Below are positions 25,193-35,205 of a DNA stretch of 64,000 nucleotides, in pieces. Below the pieces are notes generated by a model. The model made no database searches, was not told the origin of the DNA, and saw only the letters and a list, made by a program, of their open reading frames with translations. Origin of the DNA: Streptomyces sp. CA-278952 (GTDB lineage: Bacteria; Actinomycetota; Actinomycetes; Streptomycetales; Streptomycetaceae); the NCBI RefSeq assembly GCF_028747205.1, contig NZ_CP112880.1, forward strand, positions 3,596,001-3,660,000, in the 5' to 3' direction. Position numbers and translations under genes: made by a program. Every line of letters begins with the position of its first letter. Position 1 is the first letter of the stretch.

Positions 25193-27034
25193 ATGACCAC
25201 TGATGCAGCAGCTGTGCCCGACTGGGAGATGCGGTTCCGTGCGCCTCGCGTCTCCCTGCCCGACTGGGCCGAGGACGCCCCCGACCGCGCGCTGTTCGTC
25301 TCCAACGCCACCGGGACCTACGAGCTGTACGCGTGGGACCGGGCGAGCGGGCGGCAGCGCCAGGTCACGGACCGGCCGAACGGCACGACGGACGGCGTGC
25401 TGACGCCGGACGGCGAAGCCGTCTGGTGGTTCAGCGACACCGACGGCGACGAGTTCGGTGTGTGGATGCGCCAGCCGTTCGACGGCGGGGAGGACGAGCC
25501 GGCCGCCCCTGGCCTCGCGCCCTCCTACCCGGCGGGGCTGGCCATCGGGCGGGACGGTTCGGCGGTGATCGGCCGCTCGACCGACGAGGACGGCACGACG
25601 ATCCATCTGGTGCGGACGCCGGGCGCCGAGCCCGTCGAGATCTACCGGCACCGGGAGTCCGCGGGGGTCGGGGACCTCTCCCACGACGGGACCCTGATCG
25701 CGCTGGAGCACACCGAGCACGGCGACGCGATGCACTCGGCGCTGCGCGTGGTGCGCCCCGACGGCTCCACGGTGGCCGAGCTCGACGACACCGAGGGCGG
25801 CACGAAGGAACTGGGCCTCGCCGTCCTGGGCTTCGCCCCGGTCGCCGGTGACACCCGGCTCCTCGTCGGACATCAGCGCCGCGGCCGCTGGGAGCCGATG
25901 ATCTGGGACCCGGTCGCGGGCACGGAGACCGCGCTGCCGGTCGACCTGCCGGGCGACGTGGGGGCCGAGTGGTATCCGGACGGCTCCGCGCTGCTCGTCG
26001 AGCACGGCTTCGAGGCCCGCAGCGAGCTGTGGCGGTACGAGCCCGGGGCCCCGGCTCCCGTGCGCGTGGAGACCCCCGCAGGCACCGTGTCGGGCGCCAC
26101 GGCCCGCCCGGACGGCACGGTGGAGTACCTGTGGTCCTCGGCCGAGCGGCCGCCCGTGGTGCGGTCGACGAGCGGTGCGGTGGTCCTGGACCCGCCGGGC
26201 GCGAAGGCCCCGCCGTCGGTGCCCGTCGAGGACGCCTGGGTGGAGGGGCCGGGCGGCCGGATCCACGCCCTCGTGCAGAAGCCCGCCACCGGTGAGGGCC
26301 CCTTCCCCACGATCTTCGAGATCCACGGCGGGCCGACCTGGCACGACAGCGACGCCTTCGCCTCCGGCCCCGCCGCCTGGGTGGACCACGGCTTCGCGGT
26401 CGTGCGCGTCAACTACCGGGGCTCCACCGGCTACGGCCGCGCCTGGACGGACGCGCTGAAGCACCGGGTGGGCCTGATCGAGCTGGAGGACATCGCGGCC
26501 GTACGGGAGTGGGCGGTGTCCTCCGGGCTCGCGGACCCGGAGCGCCTGGTCCTGGCGGGCGGCTCCTGGGGCGGCTATCTGACCCTGCTGGGGCTCGGCA
26601 CCCAGCCGGACTCCTGGACGCTGGGCCTGGCCGCGGTGCCGGTCGCGGACTACGTCACGGCGTACCACGACGAGATGGAGGCCCTGAAGGCGATGGACCG
26701 CACGCTGCTGGGCGGCACGCCGGAGGAGGTCCCCGAGCGCTTCGAGGCCTCGTCCCCGCTGACGTACGTGGACGCGGTGCGCGCCCCCCTCTACATCTCG
26801 GCGGGCGTCAACGATCCGCGCTGCCCCATCCGTCAGGTGGAGAACTACGTGGACCGGCTGGCGGCGCGCGGCGCGGTCCACGAGGTGTACCGGTACGACG
26901 CCGGGCACGGCTCGCTGGTGGTGGAGGAGCGGATCAAGCAGGTGCGGCTGGAGTTGGAGTTCGCCCTGAAGCACCTGGGCGGAGGCCCGGTCCAAGCCTC
27001 CCCGGCCCCCGAGGCGGGCGTAAAGGCCGAATAA
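25193..27034 (+). CDS. S9 family prolyl oligopeptidase-like peptidase
   Basis: A 613-aa serine peptidase with an N-terminal beta-propeller (residues about 40-340; repeated DRPNGTTDGVLTPDGEAVWW-type blades) and a C-terminal alpha/beta-hydrolase domain. The catalytic residues are Ser in GGSWGGYLT (about 457), Asp in GVNDPRCP and His in DAGHGSLV. It lacks a signal peptide, so it is probably cytoplasmic and cleaves short peptides. ATG 25193 follows GGATGGAGG. A GC-rich hairpin (about 27041-27070) separates it from the SURF1-like gene. Confidence 0.92.
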   Translation: MTTDAAAVPDWEMRFRAPRVSLPDWAEDAPDRALFVSNATGTYELYAWDRASGRQRQVTDRPNGTTDGVLTPDGEAVWWFSDTDGDEFGVWMRQPFDGGEDEPAAPGLAPSYPAGLAIGRDGSAVIGRSTDEDGTTIHLVRTPGAEPVEIYRHRESAGVGDLSHDGTLIALEHTEHGDAMHSALRVVRPDGSTVAELDDTEGGTKELGLAVLGFAPVAGDTRLLVGHQRRGRWEPMIWDPVAGTETALPVDLPGDVGAEWYPDGSALLVEHGFEARSELWRYEPGAPAPVRVETPAGTVSGATARPDGTVEYLWSSAERPPVVRSTSGAVVLDPPGAKAPPSVPVEDAWVEGPGGRIHALVQKPATGEGPFPTIFEIHGGPTWHDSDAFASGPAAWVDHGFAVVRVNYRGSTGYGRAWTDALKHRVGLIELEDIAAVREWAVSSGLADPERLVLAGGSWGGYLTLLGLGTQPDSWTLGLAAVPVADYVTAYHDEMEALKAMDRTLLGGTPEEVPERFEASSPLTYVDAVRAPLYISAGVNDPRCPIRQVENYVDRLAARGAVHEVYRYDAGHGSLVVEERIKQVRLELEFALKHLGGGPVQASPAPEAGVKAE

Positions 27035-27040
27035 ATCACG

Positions 27041-27070
27041 GACCCCGCTCCGGGAGCCCGGGGCGGGGAA
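27041..27070 (+). terminator. Hairpin after the S9 peptidase gene
   Basis: CCCCGCTCCGGG at about 27043 pairs with CCCGGGGCGGGG around a 2-4 nt loop, a few bases after the stop. There is no T-tract, as is common in Streptomyces. Confidence 0.5.
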
Positions 27071-27085
27071 CCGTACCTTTGAGGG

Positions 27086-27997
27086 GTGTACCGGTTCCTG
27101 CTGACCCCGCGATGGTGGGGGATCAACCTCTTCGTCGCGCTGGCCATCCCGTTCTGCGTGTTCATGGGCATGTGGCAGCTCGGCCGCTTCGAGGACCGCG
27201 TGCAGTCGCACGAACAGGCGGAGAAGCAGCCCGATCCCAGCACCCGGGCCGCGAAACCCCTGGACGAGCTGCTGCCCGTCGACAAAGTGACGTCCGGCCG
27301 CCCGGCCGTCGCCACCGGCACGTACGCCGACCAGTTCCTGGTGCCCGGCCGCGAGCTGGACGACCGTCGGGGCTTCTACGTCCTGAACATGCTGCGTACG
27401 GACAGCGGCAAGGCCCTGCCGGTGGTACGGGGCTGGCTGCCCGGTTCCGCGAGCGGCGCCCGGGTCCCCGCCGCGCCGGAGGGCGAGGTCACGGTGACCG
27501 GCGACCTCCAGGCCTCCGAGAACTCCCGCAGCAAGGGCGTGGACGCCCGGGGCGGGCTGCCCGGGGGCCAGGTCGGCGTGATCAGCGCCGCGACCCTGGT
27601 GAACCTCGTGCCGTACGACGTGTACGACGCCTGGGTGACGCTTCCCGAGGCCGAGGCGGGCGGTACGGGCGGTGCGATGAAGCCGGTGCCCGCGGCGGCC
27701 CCCGAGGGCAGCGGCCTCGATCTGAAGGCCTTCCAGAACCTGGGGTACACGGGCGAGTGGTTCGTCTTCGCCGGCTTCGTGCTCTTCATGTGGTTCCGGC
27801 TGGTGCGCCGCGAGGCCGAGGCCGTGCGCGACATCGCGCTCGGCCTCGTACCGGAGGACCCGGCGGCGGTCCCGTCCTCGCAGGAGGCACCGGAGGCGCA
27901 GGAGGCGCAGGAGGCGCAGGAGGCGCAGGAGGACCCGGCAGCCCCTGGGGCGCCCGGGGCCCCTGAGGCGGCTCGGAAAGCCCCGGCGGCCCCGTAG
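27086..27997 (+). CDS. SURF1-like protein
   Basis: A 303-aa member of the SURF1 family, which assists cytochrome c oxidase assembly. A transmembrane helix near residues 12-32 is followed by the exported SURF1 domain (RPAVATGTYADQFLVPGREL, GFYVLNML, PVVRGWLP, EVTVTGDLQ). A second helix lies near 228-245 (TGEWFVFAGFVLFMWFRLV). The C-terminus is a repeat-encoded EAQEAQEAQEAQED stretch plus Ala/Pro-rich tail, variable and probably disordered. The start is GTG 27086. Confidence 0.9.
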   Translation: MYRFLLTPRWWGINLFVALAIPFCVFMGMWQLGRFEDRVQSHEQAEKQPDPSTRAAKPLDELLPVDKVTSGRPAVATGTYADQFLVPGRELDDRRGFYVLNMLRTDSGKALPVVRGWLPGSASGARVPAAPEGEVTVTGDLQASENSRSKGVDARGGLPGGQVGVISAATLVNLVPYDVYDAWVTLPEAEAGGTGGAMKPVPAAAPEGSGLDLKAFQNLGYTGEWFVFAGFVLFMWFRLVRREAEAVRDIALGLVPEDPAAVPSSQEAPEAQEAQEAQEAQEDPAAPGAPGAPEAARKAPAAP

Positions 27998-28103
27998 GAA
28001 CCCGGCGGTCGCCGGACTACGACGGTGAGGCCCGTCGTCGCCGGGGCTGCGACGGTAGGACCCGTCGTGCCGGGACCGTCGTGCAGGGACCGTCGTCGCC
28101 GGA

Positions 28104-29654
28104 CTACGACGTGGCGAGCACGCCCGTACGGTAGATGGTGCCCGAGCAGGCGTTGGGGATCTTCGTCTCCGCGGTGGGGGCTCCCGTCTCCGGGGTGTGC
28201 GTCACGGCGACGCTGCCCTCCGCCGCGCCCCCGCCGTCCTCGTTCAGCGCCTGCGTGTCGACGCCCGAGGGCTGGTCGGTGTCTCCCTCGCCGACCGATC
28301 CCCCGGCCCCGTCCGCCGACGGGGACGGGCTCGGTGACGGACCCACGGTCGGACAGGTGTCGGTCGGCACCCAGGCGAACCGCACCTCGTACGCCATGGC
28401 CGGCTTCAACAGCACCGTGCCCGGCTCCTGCGAGGGGTCGGGCAGCCCGGGGGCCGCGTCGCCCGCGGCGTGCTGGACCACGCCGATCTTGAGCGGGTCG
28501 GCCGCGCCCATGGCGGTGAAGCCCACCGTGCCGTTGCTGCTGACCGTGCAGTCGGTGCCGGACACGTTGGCGATCTTGAAGCTTCCGTAGACCGTGCCGT
28601 CGGCTCCCGGTGCGTCGGTGCCCGCGGACGCGACGCCGAGCTGACTCGGGTCGCAGACCGGCAGGGAGGCGAAATCCGCGCTCGGGGAGTCGGTCGCCTC
28701 ACCCGTCGCCGCGCCGTCGGGGTCACTGCCCTCGCCCTGGGTGGGGCTGGGGTCCGGGTCGACCTCGCCCGCGCTGCCCTCGCTCTCCCGCTCGGTGGGC
28801 CCGACGGTCCGCAGGCCGGGCGCCTCGGGGCCGGTCTCGTCCCCGTTGCCGCCCTGGGCCTGCTCGCCGTGTCCGGCGATGGCGGGGCGGGCGTCGGACG
28901 GGCCGTCCGAGGTCGCGACGTGGACGAAGGCGGGGACGGCGGTGCCGATCAGCAGGACCGCCGCGGCCGCCCCGACGACGGCCTGCCGTCGCCTGGCCCG
29001 GCGGGCGGGGACCGCTCGGTGGAGGTGGTCGAGGGTCCCCTCGGAGGGGGCCAGCTCCCGCACCGCACCGTGCAGCATGCGGCGCAGGGCCACCTCGTCC
29101 AGCTCGTCGGAGGCGGGGGCGCCCCGGTCACGGCCGAAGAGGTCGGTCAGCGTGCCGACGAGGTCGTCATCGTCCGGCGCCCCGGAGACCTTGCCTGAGG
29201 CCTCGCCTGAGACCTTGCCTGAGACCTTGCCTGAGGCCTCGCCTGAGACCTTGCCTGAGGCCTCGCCTGAGGTCTTGCCGGAGGTCTTGCCGGAGGTCTT
29301 GCCGGAGGCGGGGATCTCGTTCGTACCGCCGGCGGGGATCTCGTTCGTACCGGAGGCGAGGCTCTTGCTCGTACCGCCGGCGGCGGTGTCGGCGCCCGCG
29401 GAGCGCCCCGTACTCGCGTCCGCCGCGGCCTCCGCCGTCCCCGGGTCCTGCTCGTCGGGGTCCTCGGCGGCCTCGTTGTCCACCCGCGCGGGTGGCGTCG
29501 GTTCCGGGGTCTCGCCCTGCTCAAGCCCCGTGTTCCCGTCGTGCGGGCGGTCCGGATCGGTGTGCGGAGTCTTCTCCGGCCCGTGGTTCACAATTCCGTT
29601 TCCCGTCGGGTCATTCTCGTGCCTGTGCTCGTCGCGCTGCTCGGGCCCGCTCAT
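28104..29654 (-). CDS. Membrane-anchored partner of the ECF sigma factor (putative anti-sigma)
   Basis: A 516-aa protein translationally coupled (4-bp overlap) to the sigma gene. Residues 1-165 are low complexity, including SGEASGKVSG repeats. A helical segment (DELDEVALRRMLHGAVRELA) resembles the sigma-interacting part of anti-sigma proteins, and a single transmembrane helix lies near 232-252 (VVGAAAAVLLIGTAVPAFV). The external half has two conserved-looking cysteine pairs (VCDPSQ, GTDCTVSS, TDTCPTV, NACSG). It lacks the zinc HxxxCxxC motif. A role in sensing the envelope and holding the sigma factor is inferred from coupling. Confidence 0.75.
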   Translation of the reverse strand: MSGPEQRDEHRHENDPTGNGIVNHGPEKTPHTDPDRPHDGNTGLEQGETPEPTPPARVDNEAAEDPDEQDPGTAEAAADASTGRSAGADTAAGGTSKSLASGTNEIPAGGTNEIPASGKTSGKTSGKTSGEASGKVSGEASGKVSGKVSGEASGKVSGAPDDDDLVGTLTDLFGRDRGAPASDELDEVALRRMLHGAVRELAPSEGTLDHLHRAVPARRARRRQAVVGAAAAVLLIGTAVPAFVHVATSDGPSDARPAIAGHGEQAQGGNGDETGPEAPGLRTVGPTERESEGSAGEVDPDPSPTQGEGSDPDGAATGEATDSPSADFASLPVCDPSQLGVASAGTDAPGADGTVYGSFKIANVSGTDCTVSSNGTVGFTAMGAADPLKIGVVQHAAGDAAPGLPDPSQEPGTVLLKPAMAYEVRFAWVPTDTCPTVGPSPSPSPSADGAGGSVGEGDTDQPSGVDTQALNEDGGGAAEGSVAVTHTPETGAPTAETKIPNACSGTIYRTGVLATS

Positions 29655-30316
29655 GCCTGGGCCTCCATCACGACGCGCAGCGCCGCGATACCCCGGGAAC
29701 CGTACGCCTTGACCGAGCCCAGCGAGACACCCAGCGTCTCGGCGACCTGGGCCTCCGTCATGTCCGCGAAGTAGCGCAGCACCAGCACCTCGCGCTGGCG
29801 TCGCTGCAGCCCCTTCATGGCCTTGATCAGCGCGTCCCGCTCCAGCTGGTCGTAGGCGCCCTCCTCCGCACTCGCCATGTCCGGCATCGGCTTGGAGAGC
29901 AGCTTCAGCCCGAGGATGCGGCGACGCAGTGCGGAGCGCGAGAGGTTGACGACCGTCTGCCGGAGATAGGCGAGGGTCTTCTCCGGTTCGCGGACCCGGT
30001 TCCGCGCGGAGTGCACGCGGATGAACGCCTCCTGCACCACGTCCTCGCAGGACGCGGTGTCGTCCAGCAGCAGGGCCGCGAGGCCGAGCAGGGAGCGGTA
30101 GTGGGCTCGATAGGTCTCGGTGAGATGGTCGACCGTGGTTCCCGCTGCCACCGTCTCTTCAGCATTCCCGCGCTGCGAGGGCAACTGTGCCGGGCGCGCG
30201 GCGGGCATGGGCGCGATCACCGGCATGCCGCCGGGCGTACGGGGCCGCCGGAGCGGACGCGCCGACGCGCCTCGCAACGGGCCCACCACTGTGATGTCGA
30301 GAACCTCTGCTGCCAC
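29651..30316 (-). CDS. ECF (sigma-70 family) RNA polymerase sigma factor
   Basis: A 221-aa group 4 sigma factor. Region 2 is visible as YRSLLGLAALLLDDTASCED followed by VVQEAFIRVH, and region 4 as LQRRQREVLVLRYFADMTEA followed by QVAETLGVSLGSVKAYGSRG. The order with asd and ask upstream matches the SCO3613-SCO3615 neighbourhood as I remember it. The GTG at 30316 gives a 60-residue Pro/Arg-rich extension; the ATG at 30226 is a plausible alternative start. It is co-transcribed with the membrane protein gene. Its regulon is unknown. Confidence 0.9.
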   Translation of the reverse strand: MAAEVLDITVVGPLRGASARPLRRPRTPGGMPVIAPMPAARPAQLPSQRGNAEETVAAGTTVDHLTETYRAHYRSLLGLAALLLDDTASCEDVVQEAFIRVHSARNRVREPEKTLAYLRQTVVNLSRSALRRRILGLKLLSKPMPDMASAEEGAYDQLERDALIKAMKGLQRRQREVLVLRYFADMTEAQVAETLGVSLGSVKAYGSRGIAALRVVMEAQA

Positions 30317-30588
30317 GCCTGTTGGACACGCTGCCCCCCGTCAGGGTTGTACGCGTACGGCGTCACGTTCGACGCTGTGCGACATGCCCTCATACGTACC
30401 TGCTCTTCCCCAAATGCCCCGTCTTAGCGTCTGGCCACGCAAGAAGTGACCGCGTAGACGCAGCCCGACCAGGAAGCGGTTGCAGATGGCCGGGAGATCA
30501 TCGTCGGATACGACAACGCCCCAGCTCAAGAGGTTCAGACCAGCAAATTGCTCATAGGGCGTTCACAGATCCTACAAAACAGGTTCGA
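30317..30588. other. Intergenic region between sigma gene and asd
   Basis: No gene is supported. The stretch is less GC-rich than average and probably holds the sigma-factor promoter and the asd transcript end. I see no clear hairpin or consensus promoter. Confidence 0.4.
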
Positions 30589-31662
30589 TCAGGCCCGGGG
30601 AAATTCGGCGGCGACCGATTCGGCGATCTGCGCCACGTTCAAAGCAGCACCTTTTCGGAGATTGTCACCGCAAAGGAACATTTCCAGGGCATGCGGGTCG
30701 TCCATCGAACGCCGGACGCGGCCCACCCAGGTGGGGTCGGTGCCCACCACATCGGACGGAGTGGGGAAGTCTCCGGACGCCGGGCTGTCGAAGAGGACCA
30801 CACCGGGGGCGGTCGCCAGGATCTCGTGCGCCTTGCCCACGGCGACCTCGTTCTCGAAGCGGGCGTGGACGGACATCGAGTGCGTGGCGATCACGGGGAC
30901 GTACACACAGGTCGCGGTGGCCTTAAGATCCGGCAGGCCCAGCACCTTGCGGCACTCCTCGCGGATGGCGATCTCCTCGGAGGACCAGCCGTCGCCGGCG
31001 TCCGTACCCGCCCAGGGCACGACGTTCAGGGCGACGGGAGCGGCGAACGGGCTCCCCGCCGCCTCCGCGCTGTCCCCCAGGGCCCGGCGCACGTCCCCGG
31101 GCTGGGTGCCCAGCTCCGTGCCGGCCACCAGGGCCAGCTGCTCGCGGAGGGCGGCGACGCCGTCCCGGCCCGCGCCGCTGACGGCCTGGTAGGAGGAGAC
31201 GATCAGCTCGCGCAGTCCGAACTCGGCGTGCAGGGCGCCGATCGCGACGATCAGCGACAGCGTGGTGCAGTTCGGGGACGCGACGATGGAGCGCGGCCGG
31301 AGCCGGGCGGCATGGGGGTTGATCTCCGGGACGACCAGCGGCACGTCGTCGTCGAGCCGGAAGGCGGCCGAGTCGTCGATGACGACGACGCCCTTGGCGG
31401 CGGCGATCGGTGCCCAACGGGCGGCCACCTCGTCCGGCACCAGGAAGAGGGCCACGTCGATGCCCTCGAACACGTCCTCGGCGAGCGCGAGGACCTCGAT
31501 CTCCTCACCGCGCACGGCCAGCTTGCGCCCGGCCGAGCGCGGTGAGGCGACGAGTCTGACCTCGCCCCAGACGTCCGCGTGCTGCGAGAGGATCCGGAGC
31601 ATGACACCGCCGATCGCCCCGGTCGCGCCGACGACCGCGAGCGAAGGGCGGTGTCCGGTCAT
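30589..31662 (-). CDS. asd: Aspartate-semialdehyde dehydrogenase
   Basis: A 357-aa NADPH-dependent enzyme converting aspartyl phosphate to aspartate semialdehyde, on the way to lysine/diaminopimelate, threonine and methionine. The N-terminal nucleotide fold has [10 protein letters not shown]. The active-site Cys is in VASPNCTT near residue 129, and the substrate-binding helix in [11 protein letters not shown]. It starts within the ask stop (ATGA overlap), making an ask-asd operon. It is longer than E. coli-type versions at the C-terminus but typical for Streptomyces. Confidence 0.95.
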   Translation of the reverse strand: MTGHRPSLAVVGATGAIGGVMLRILSQHADVWGEVRLVASPRSAGRKLAVRGEEIEVLALAEDVFEGIDVALFLVPDEVAARWAPIAAAKGVVVIDDSAAFRLDDDVPLVVPEINPHAARLRPRSIVASPNCTTLSLIVAIGALHAEFGLRELIVSSYQAVSGAGRDGVAALREQLALVAGTELGTQPGDVRRALGDSAEAAGSPFAAPVALNVVPWAGTDAGDGWSSEEIAIREECRKVLGLPDLKATATCVYVPVIATHSMSVHARFENEVAVGKAHEILATAPGVVLFDSPASGDFPTPSDVVGTDPTWVGRVRRSMDDPHALEMFLCGDNLRKGAALNVAQIAESVAAEFPRA

Positions 31663-32930
31663 CGGCCGGTGCCCCCGTAGACGACGGCCTCGTCGGAGTC
31701 GCTGTCGAGACCGAAGGCGGTGTGCACGGCGCGCACGGCCTCGTTGACGTCGTCGGCCCGGGTGACCACCGAGATGCGGATCTCGGATGTCGAGATCAGC
31801 TCGATGTTCACGCCCGCGTCGGCCAGCGCCTCGAAGAATCCGGCCGTGACGCCCGGGTTGGTCTTCATACCGGCGCCGACCAGGGAGATCTTGGCGATCT
31901 GGTCGTCGTAGCGGAGCGAGTCGAAGCCGATGGAGTTCCTGGTCCGCTCCAGGGCGTCGATGGCCTTGCGGCCCTCGGCCTTGGGCAGGGTGAAGGAGAT
32001 GTCCGTCAGGCCGGTCGACGCGGCGGAGACGTTCTGCACCACCATGTCGATGTTGACCTCGGCGTTGGCGATGGCGCGGAAGATCGCGGCCGCCTCGCCG
32101 GGCTTGTCCGGGACGCCGACGACGGTGACCTTGGCCTCCGAGACGTCATGGGCGACTCCGGAGATGATCGCGTGCTCCACCTGCTGGTCCCCTTGCGGCT
32201 CGTTGCTGACCCAGGTGCCGCGCAGTCCGGAGAAGGACGAGCGGACGTGGATCGGGATGTTGTAACGGCGTGCGTACTCGACGCAGCGGTGCAGCAGCAC
32301 CTTGGAGCCGGACGCGGCCAGCTCCAGCATGTCCTCGAAGGAGATCCAGTCGATCTTCTTCGCCTTCTTCACGACCCGGGGGTCCGCGGTGAAGACGCCG
32401 TCGACGTCGGTGTAGATCTCGCAGACCTCGGCGTCCAGCGCGGCGGCCAGCGCGACGGCGGTCGTGTCCGACCCGCCGCGGCCGAGGGTCGTGATGTTCT
32501 TGCCCTCCTGGCTCACGCCCTGGAACCCGGCGACGATGGCGATGTTGCCCTCGTCGATCGAGGTCCGGATGCGGCCCGGCGTGACGTCGATGATGCGCGC
32601 CTTGTTGTGGACCGAGTCGGTGATGACACCGGCCTGGCTGCCCGTGAACGACTGGGCCTCGTGGCCCAGGTTTTTGATCGCCATCGCCAGCAGGGCCATG
32701 GAGATCCGCTCGCCGGCGGTCAGCAGCATGTCGAACTCGCGGCCGGTAGGCATCGGAGACACCTGCTCGGCGAGGTCTATCAACTCGTCCGTCGTGTCGC
32801 CCATCGCGGACACCACGACAACCACCTGGTTGCCGTTCTTCTTGGCGTCGACGACTCGCTTGGCGACCCGCTTGATGCCCTCGGCATCGGCTACGGAGGA
32901 GCCTCCGTACTTCTGCACGACAAGGCCCAC
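31659..32930 (-). CDS. ask: Aspartate kinase
   Basis: A 423-aa first enzyme of the aspartate pathway, phosphorylating aspartate. The kinase domain has [20 protein letters not shown], the substrate loop [20 protein letters not shown] and [15 protein letters not shown]. Two ACT domains follow from about residue 265 ([39 protein letters not shown]), the usual site of lysine/threonine feedback. GTG 32930 is preceded by AGGAG at five bases and gives the family N-terminus; an ATG 21 bp upstream is the weaker choice. Coupled to asd. Confidence 0.95.
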   Translation of the reverse strand: MGLVVQKYGGSSVADAEGIKRVAKRVVDAKKNGNQVVVVVSAMGDTTDELIDLAEQVSPMPTGREFDMLLTAGERISMALLAMAIKNLGHEAQSFTGSQAGVITDSVHNKARIIDVTPGRIRTSIDEGNIAIVAGFQGVSQEGKNITTLGRGGSDTTAVALAAALDAEVCEIYTDVDGVFTADPRVVKKAKKIDWISFEDMLELAASGSKVLLHRCVEYARRYNIPIHVRSSFSGLRGTWVSNEPQGDQQVEHAIISGVAHDVSEAKVTVVGVPDKPGEAAAIFRAIANAEVNIDMVVQNVSAASTGLTDISFTLPKAEGRKAIDALERTRNSIGFDSLRYDDQIAKISLVGAGMKTNPGVTAGFFEALADAGVNIELISTSEIRISVVTRADDVNEAVRAVHTAFGLDSDSDEAVVYGGTGR

Positions 32931-33203
32931 GTGCGCTCCTCGCTCAGTCATTACTGCGGTCGGCTCAGTCTAACGAGCGGCCCGGAATAGACCCGCTCAT
33001 ATCGGATGGTGAGATGTCCCGCTCACCACTCGGTACGGCGTGTCGCCCGAACCGCTCGTACGTGGCTGTTGCCCGCCCAGCCCGGGAGCACTCCCGTTTG
33101 TGTCCCAGCCCACACGATCGGGGCCATCCCAGCCCACACGATCGGGCGGCGTCCGGCGAGCCGGGAGGGTCAGTCGGCGTACGCCTTCAGTCGACGTAGG
33201 CCT
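32931..33203. repeat. Intergenic region with short direct repeats
   Basis: No gene is supported. CCCAGCCCACACGATCGGG is directly repeated at about 33102 and 33127, and three degenerate copies of a phrase like AGTCGRCGTAGGCCTTC run from 33170 to 33215, the last entering the 3' end of the Uma2 gene. The ask promoter must lie at the left. Confidence 0.6.
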
Positions 33204-33782
33204 TCAGTCCGCGTACTCCTTGAGCTTCTCGGTGTCGAGCGTGAAGCCGACCGGCCCGGGCAGCTCGACGACCGCGCCGAAGGGCCGGGTGGTGGCGGAG
33301 CGGTACGTACCCTTCTCCGGCTCGGTGAAGACGGTGACCGAACACGCCTCGCGGTCGACGAGCAGGTAGACCGGAATGCCGGCCGCCGCGTAACCGTCGG
33401 GCTTCTCGACCCGGTCGCGCCGGTTGGTGTCGGCGTCGCGGGAGGTGACCTCCACGGTCATCAGTACGCCGGTGGGAGCCGCCCACTCCCCCGCCCCGGC
33501 GAAGTGCTCGTCGGGCGCGAGGACGCCGTCGGGGCGGGCCCGGCCCTTGCGGTACGTCTCGACGGCGAGGCCCTGCTCGGGATAGAGCCACAGGTCCGGC
33601 CGGTGCTGCATACAGAGCTTCTGCAGCCACTTGACGATCTCCGCGTGATTCCCGTTCGGCACGGGCTTTACCTGGACCTTTCCGTGGATGAACTCCAGCC
33701 GCACCAGTTCGGGAGCTCGGCGGGCGAGTTCCTCGAACTCCTCGACACTCATCTGGGGCTGAGCGGTGGTCCTGGGGGTCAT
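33204..33782 (-). CDS. Uma2 family endonuclease-like protein (DUF820)
   Basis: A 192-aa PD-(D/E)xK-fold protein of the Uma2 family, very common and multi-copy in Streptomyces, with unknown biological role. Residues ELVRLEFIHGKVQVKPVP, GRARPDGVLAPDEHF (Asp), MTVEVTSRDADTNRRDRVEK (ExT...K) and YLLVDREACSVTVF follow the family order, so the nuclease site appears complete. ATG 33782 is preceded by AAGGAGG. Monocistronic, downstream of the HTH gene in the same direction. Confidence 0.85.
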   Translation of the reverse strand: MTPRTTAQPQMSVEEFEELARRAPELVRLEFIHGKVQVKPVPNGNHAEIVKWLQKLCMQHRPDLWLYPEQGLAVETYRKGRARPDGVLAPDEHFAGAGEWAAPTGVLMTVEVTSRDADTNRRDRVEKPDGYAAAGIPVYLLVDREACSVTVFTEPEKGTYRSATTRPFGAVVELPGPVGFTLDTEKLKEYAD

Positions 33783-33832
33783 GGCGTCGCCTCCTTGCCT
33801 CCATGGTGCCCCGACCGGGACCTCCCGCACGC

Positions 33833-34843
33833 TCACCTGCGCGGCCTCGGGGCCGGGAGGACCGGGCGGACGGTGGCCGAGCGGAGTTCGGCCATGCGGG
33901 CGGCGACGTCCACCTCGGCGCGCGGGCGGGCCAGGAAGGTGTCCGGTACGTCGCCGGTCAGGCCGGCCGCCTCGTCGCGGGCGATGTCGGCGCGGCAGTC
34001 GCGGCAGACGCCGTGGTCCAGCGTGGTCGTCGTCTCGTCCTCGTCGCAGAAGAGGCACATCATCACCTTGCCCACGATCTCCTCGCGCGGGTGGTCCTTC
34101 TCCGGCCGGGGGGCGGGGCTGGGCGGCATCTTGGTCTCCAGTCGTTTACGGAGGAGGGGTCCGGCGGAGTGCACGGACGCCGGCAGGCCCGAGGTCAGGG
34201 CCTGGGTGATCTGTTCGCGGCCCACGCCGCGCGCCAGCCACTCCCCGACCAGGTGTTCCAGCTGCACGCAGTCGCCCTCGGAGAGCTGGAGCCGGGGCTC
34301 GCGGCGGCCGAGCCCGGCGAGGACGTCGTACGCCTCCGAGCGCGGGGCCCGGACGCCGGGCCGGGGCTCCTCGGCCGTTTCCGCGGCAGCGGGTGCCGGG
34401 GGGCGGCCGACGGCAGCGGGCGCCGGGGGCTGGCCGGGCGCGTCCAGGCCCCGGACGAACCGCACATGGGCGGCCCACCAGTCGGCGTCGCGCGCGGTCC
34501 GGGAGAAGTACGTACGCGTCACCCAGCGCATCTGGCCGTCGGGCAGGGTGACGTGGACCCTGACGCGCCGCAGGTGTCCGGTCCGGGTCAGCCAGTCGAG
34601 CGAGCTGCGACACGCCTGTTGCCCGTAGTCCGGCAACTCCTCGGCGAGCACCTTGTAGCCGATCGCCGCGCCTTCGGGGAGCCCGTCGATGTACGAGGCG
34701 ATGGCCGCCTCGCGCGGCTCCAGACCGGCGAAGTCGTCGGCGCGGGGCGGGGCCTGGTCGGGGGCCTGACGCTTTCCGTACCCGGCTTTCGCCATGGGGT
34801 GGGCGGGCGCGCGCAGGGCGGCACTAAGGTTGGCAGTAGCCAT
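33833..34843 (-). CDS. Winged-helix protein with C-terminal zinc-binding motif
   Basis: A 336-aa regulator-like protein. The N-terminal half (residues 35-125) is a winged helix: EPREAAIASYIDGLPEGAAI, GYKVLAEELPDYGQQACRSS, HLRRVRVHVTLPDGQMRWVT. Near residue 265 CLFCDEDE is followed by HGVCRDCRADI, a probable Cys4 zinc site. It is repeated in many Streptomyces genomes as a MarR-like or plasmid-replication-like HTH protein; the target is unknown. The region upstream is A/T-rich with several short repeats, suggesting a regulated promoter. Confidence 0.7.
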   Translation of the reverse strand: MATANLSAALRAPAHPMAKAGYGKRQAPDQAPPRADDFAGLEPREAAIASYIDGLPEGAAIGYKVLAEELPDYGQQACRSSLDWLTRTGHLRRVRVHVTLPDGQMRWVTRTYFSRTARDADWWAAHVRFVRGLDAPGQPPAPAAVGRPPAPAAAETAEEPRPGVRAPRSEAYDVLAGLGRREPRLQLSEGDCVQLEHLVGEWLARGVGREQITQALTSGLPASVHSAGPLLRKRLETKMPPSPAPRPEKDHPREEIVGKVMMCLFCDEDETTTTLDHGVCRDCRADIARDEAAGLTGDVPDTFLARPRAEVDVAARMAELRSATVRPVLPAPRPRR

Positions 34844-35205
34844 GGGGATCGTCTTTCTAACGGGTGCGATCTCTTACGGTCAGACCCCGGTCGGTGTTGC
34901 GAGCACCACCGGGGTTGTCCGTTTTACGGATAGTGGGTTGCTCATCGCGAACCTAGAGCGTGCATACGCTCCGACGCAACCTGGTCACCAACCGTCACTT
35001 CCGATCGAATTCGCGCAGCCCGCAGGGCGGTTCGGAACCTGGTCAGGGATCAGGAAGGGAGGGTGGGTGGGTTGAACCCAACCACCCATTCCTACAGAGA
35101 AAGCTCGAAGCCCGGGACTCGGGGCTCGGGGCTTGAGCCTCGGGCGGACCTGCGGGATCGCGTGGTTGCGGGATCGCGTGGTTGCGGGATCGCACCCTGA
35201 CCGGC
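34844..35205. other. Intergenic region with hairpin and 16-bp repeats
   Basis: No gene is supported. The left part (34850-35030) is lower in GC and likely promoter-bearing for the winged-helix gene. GGGTGGGTGGGTT pairs with AACCCAACCACCC (about 35060-35088, one mismatch), a likely terminator for the minus-strand SnoaL-like gene. Near 35150-35195 a 16-bp unit, TGCGGGATCGCGTGGT, is repeated about 2.5 times. Confidence 0.5.
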
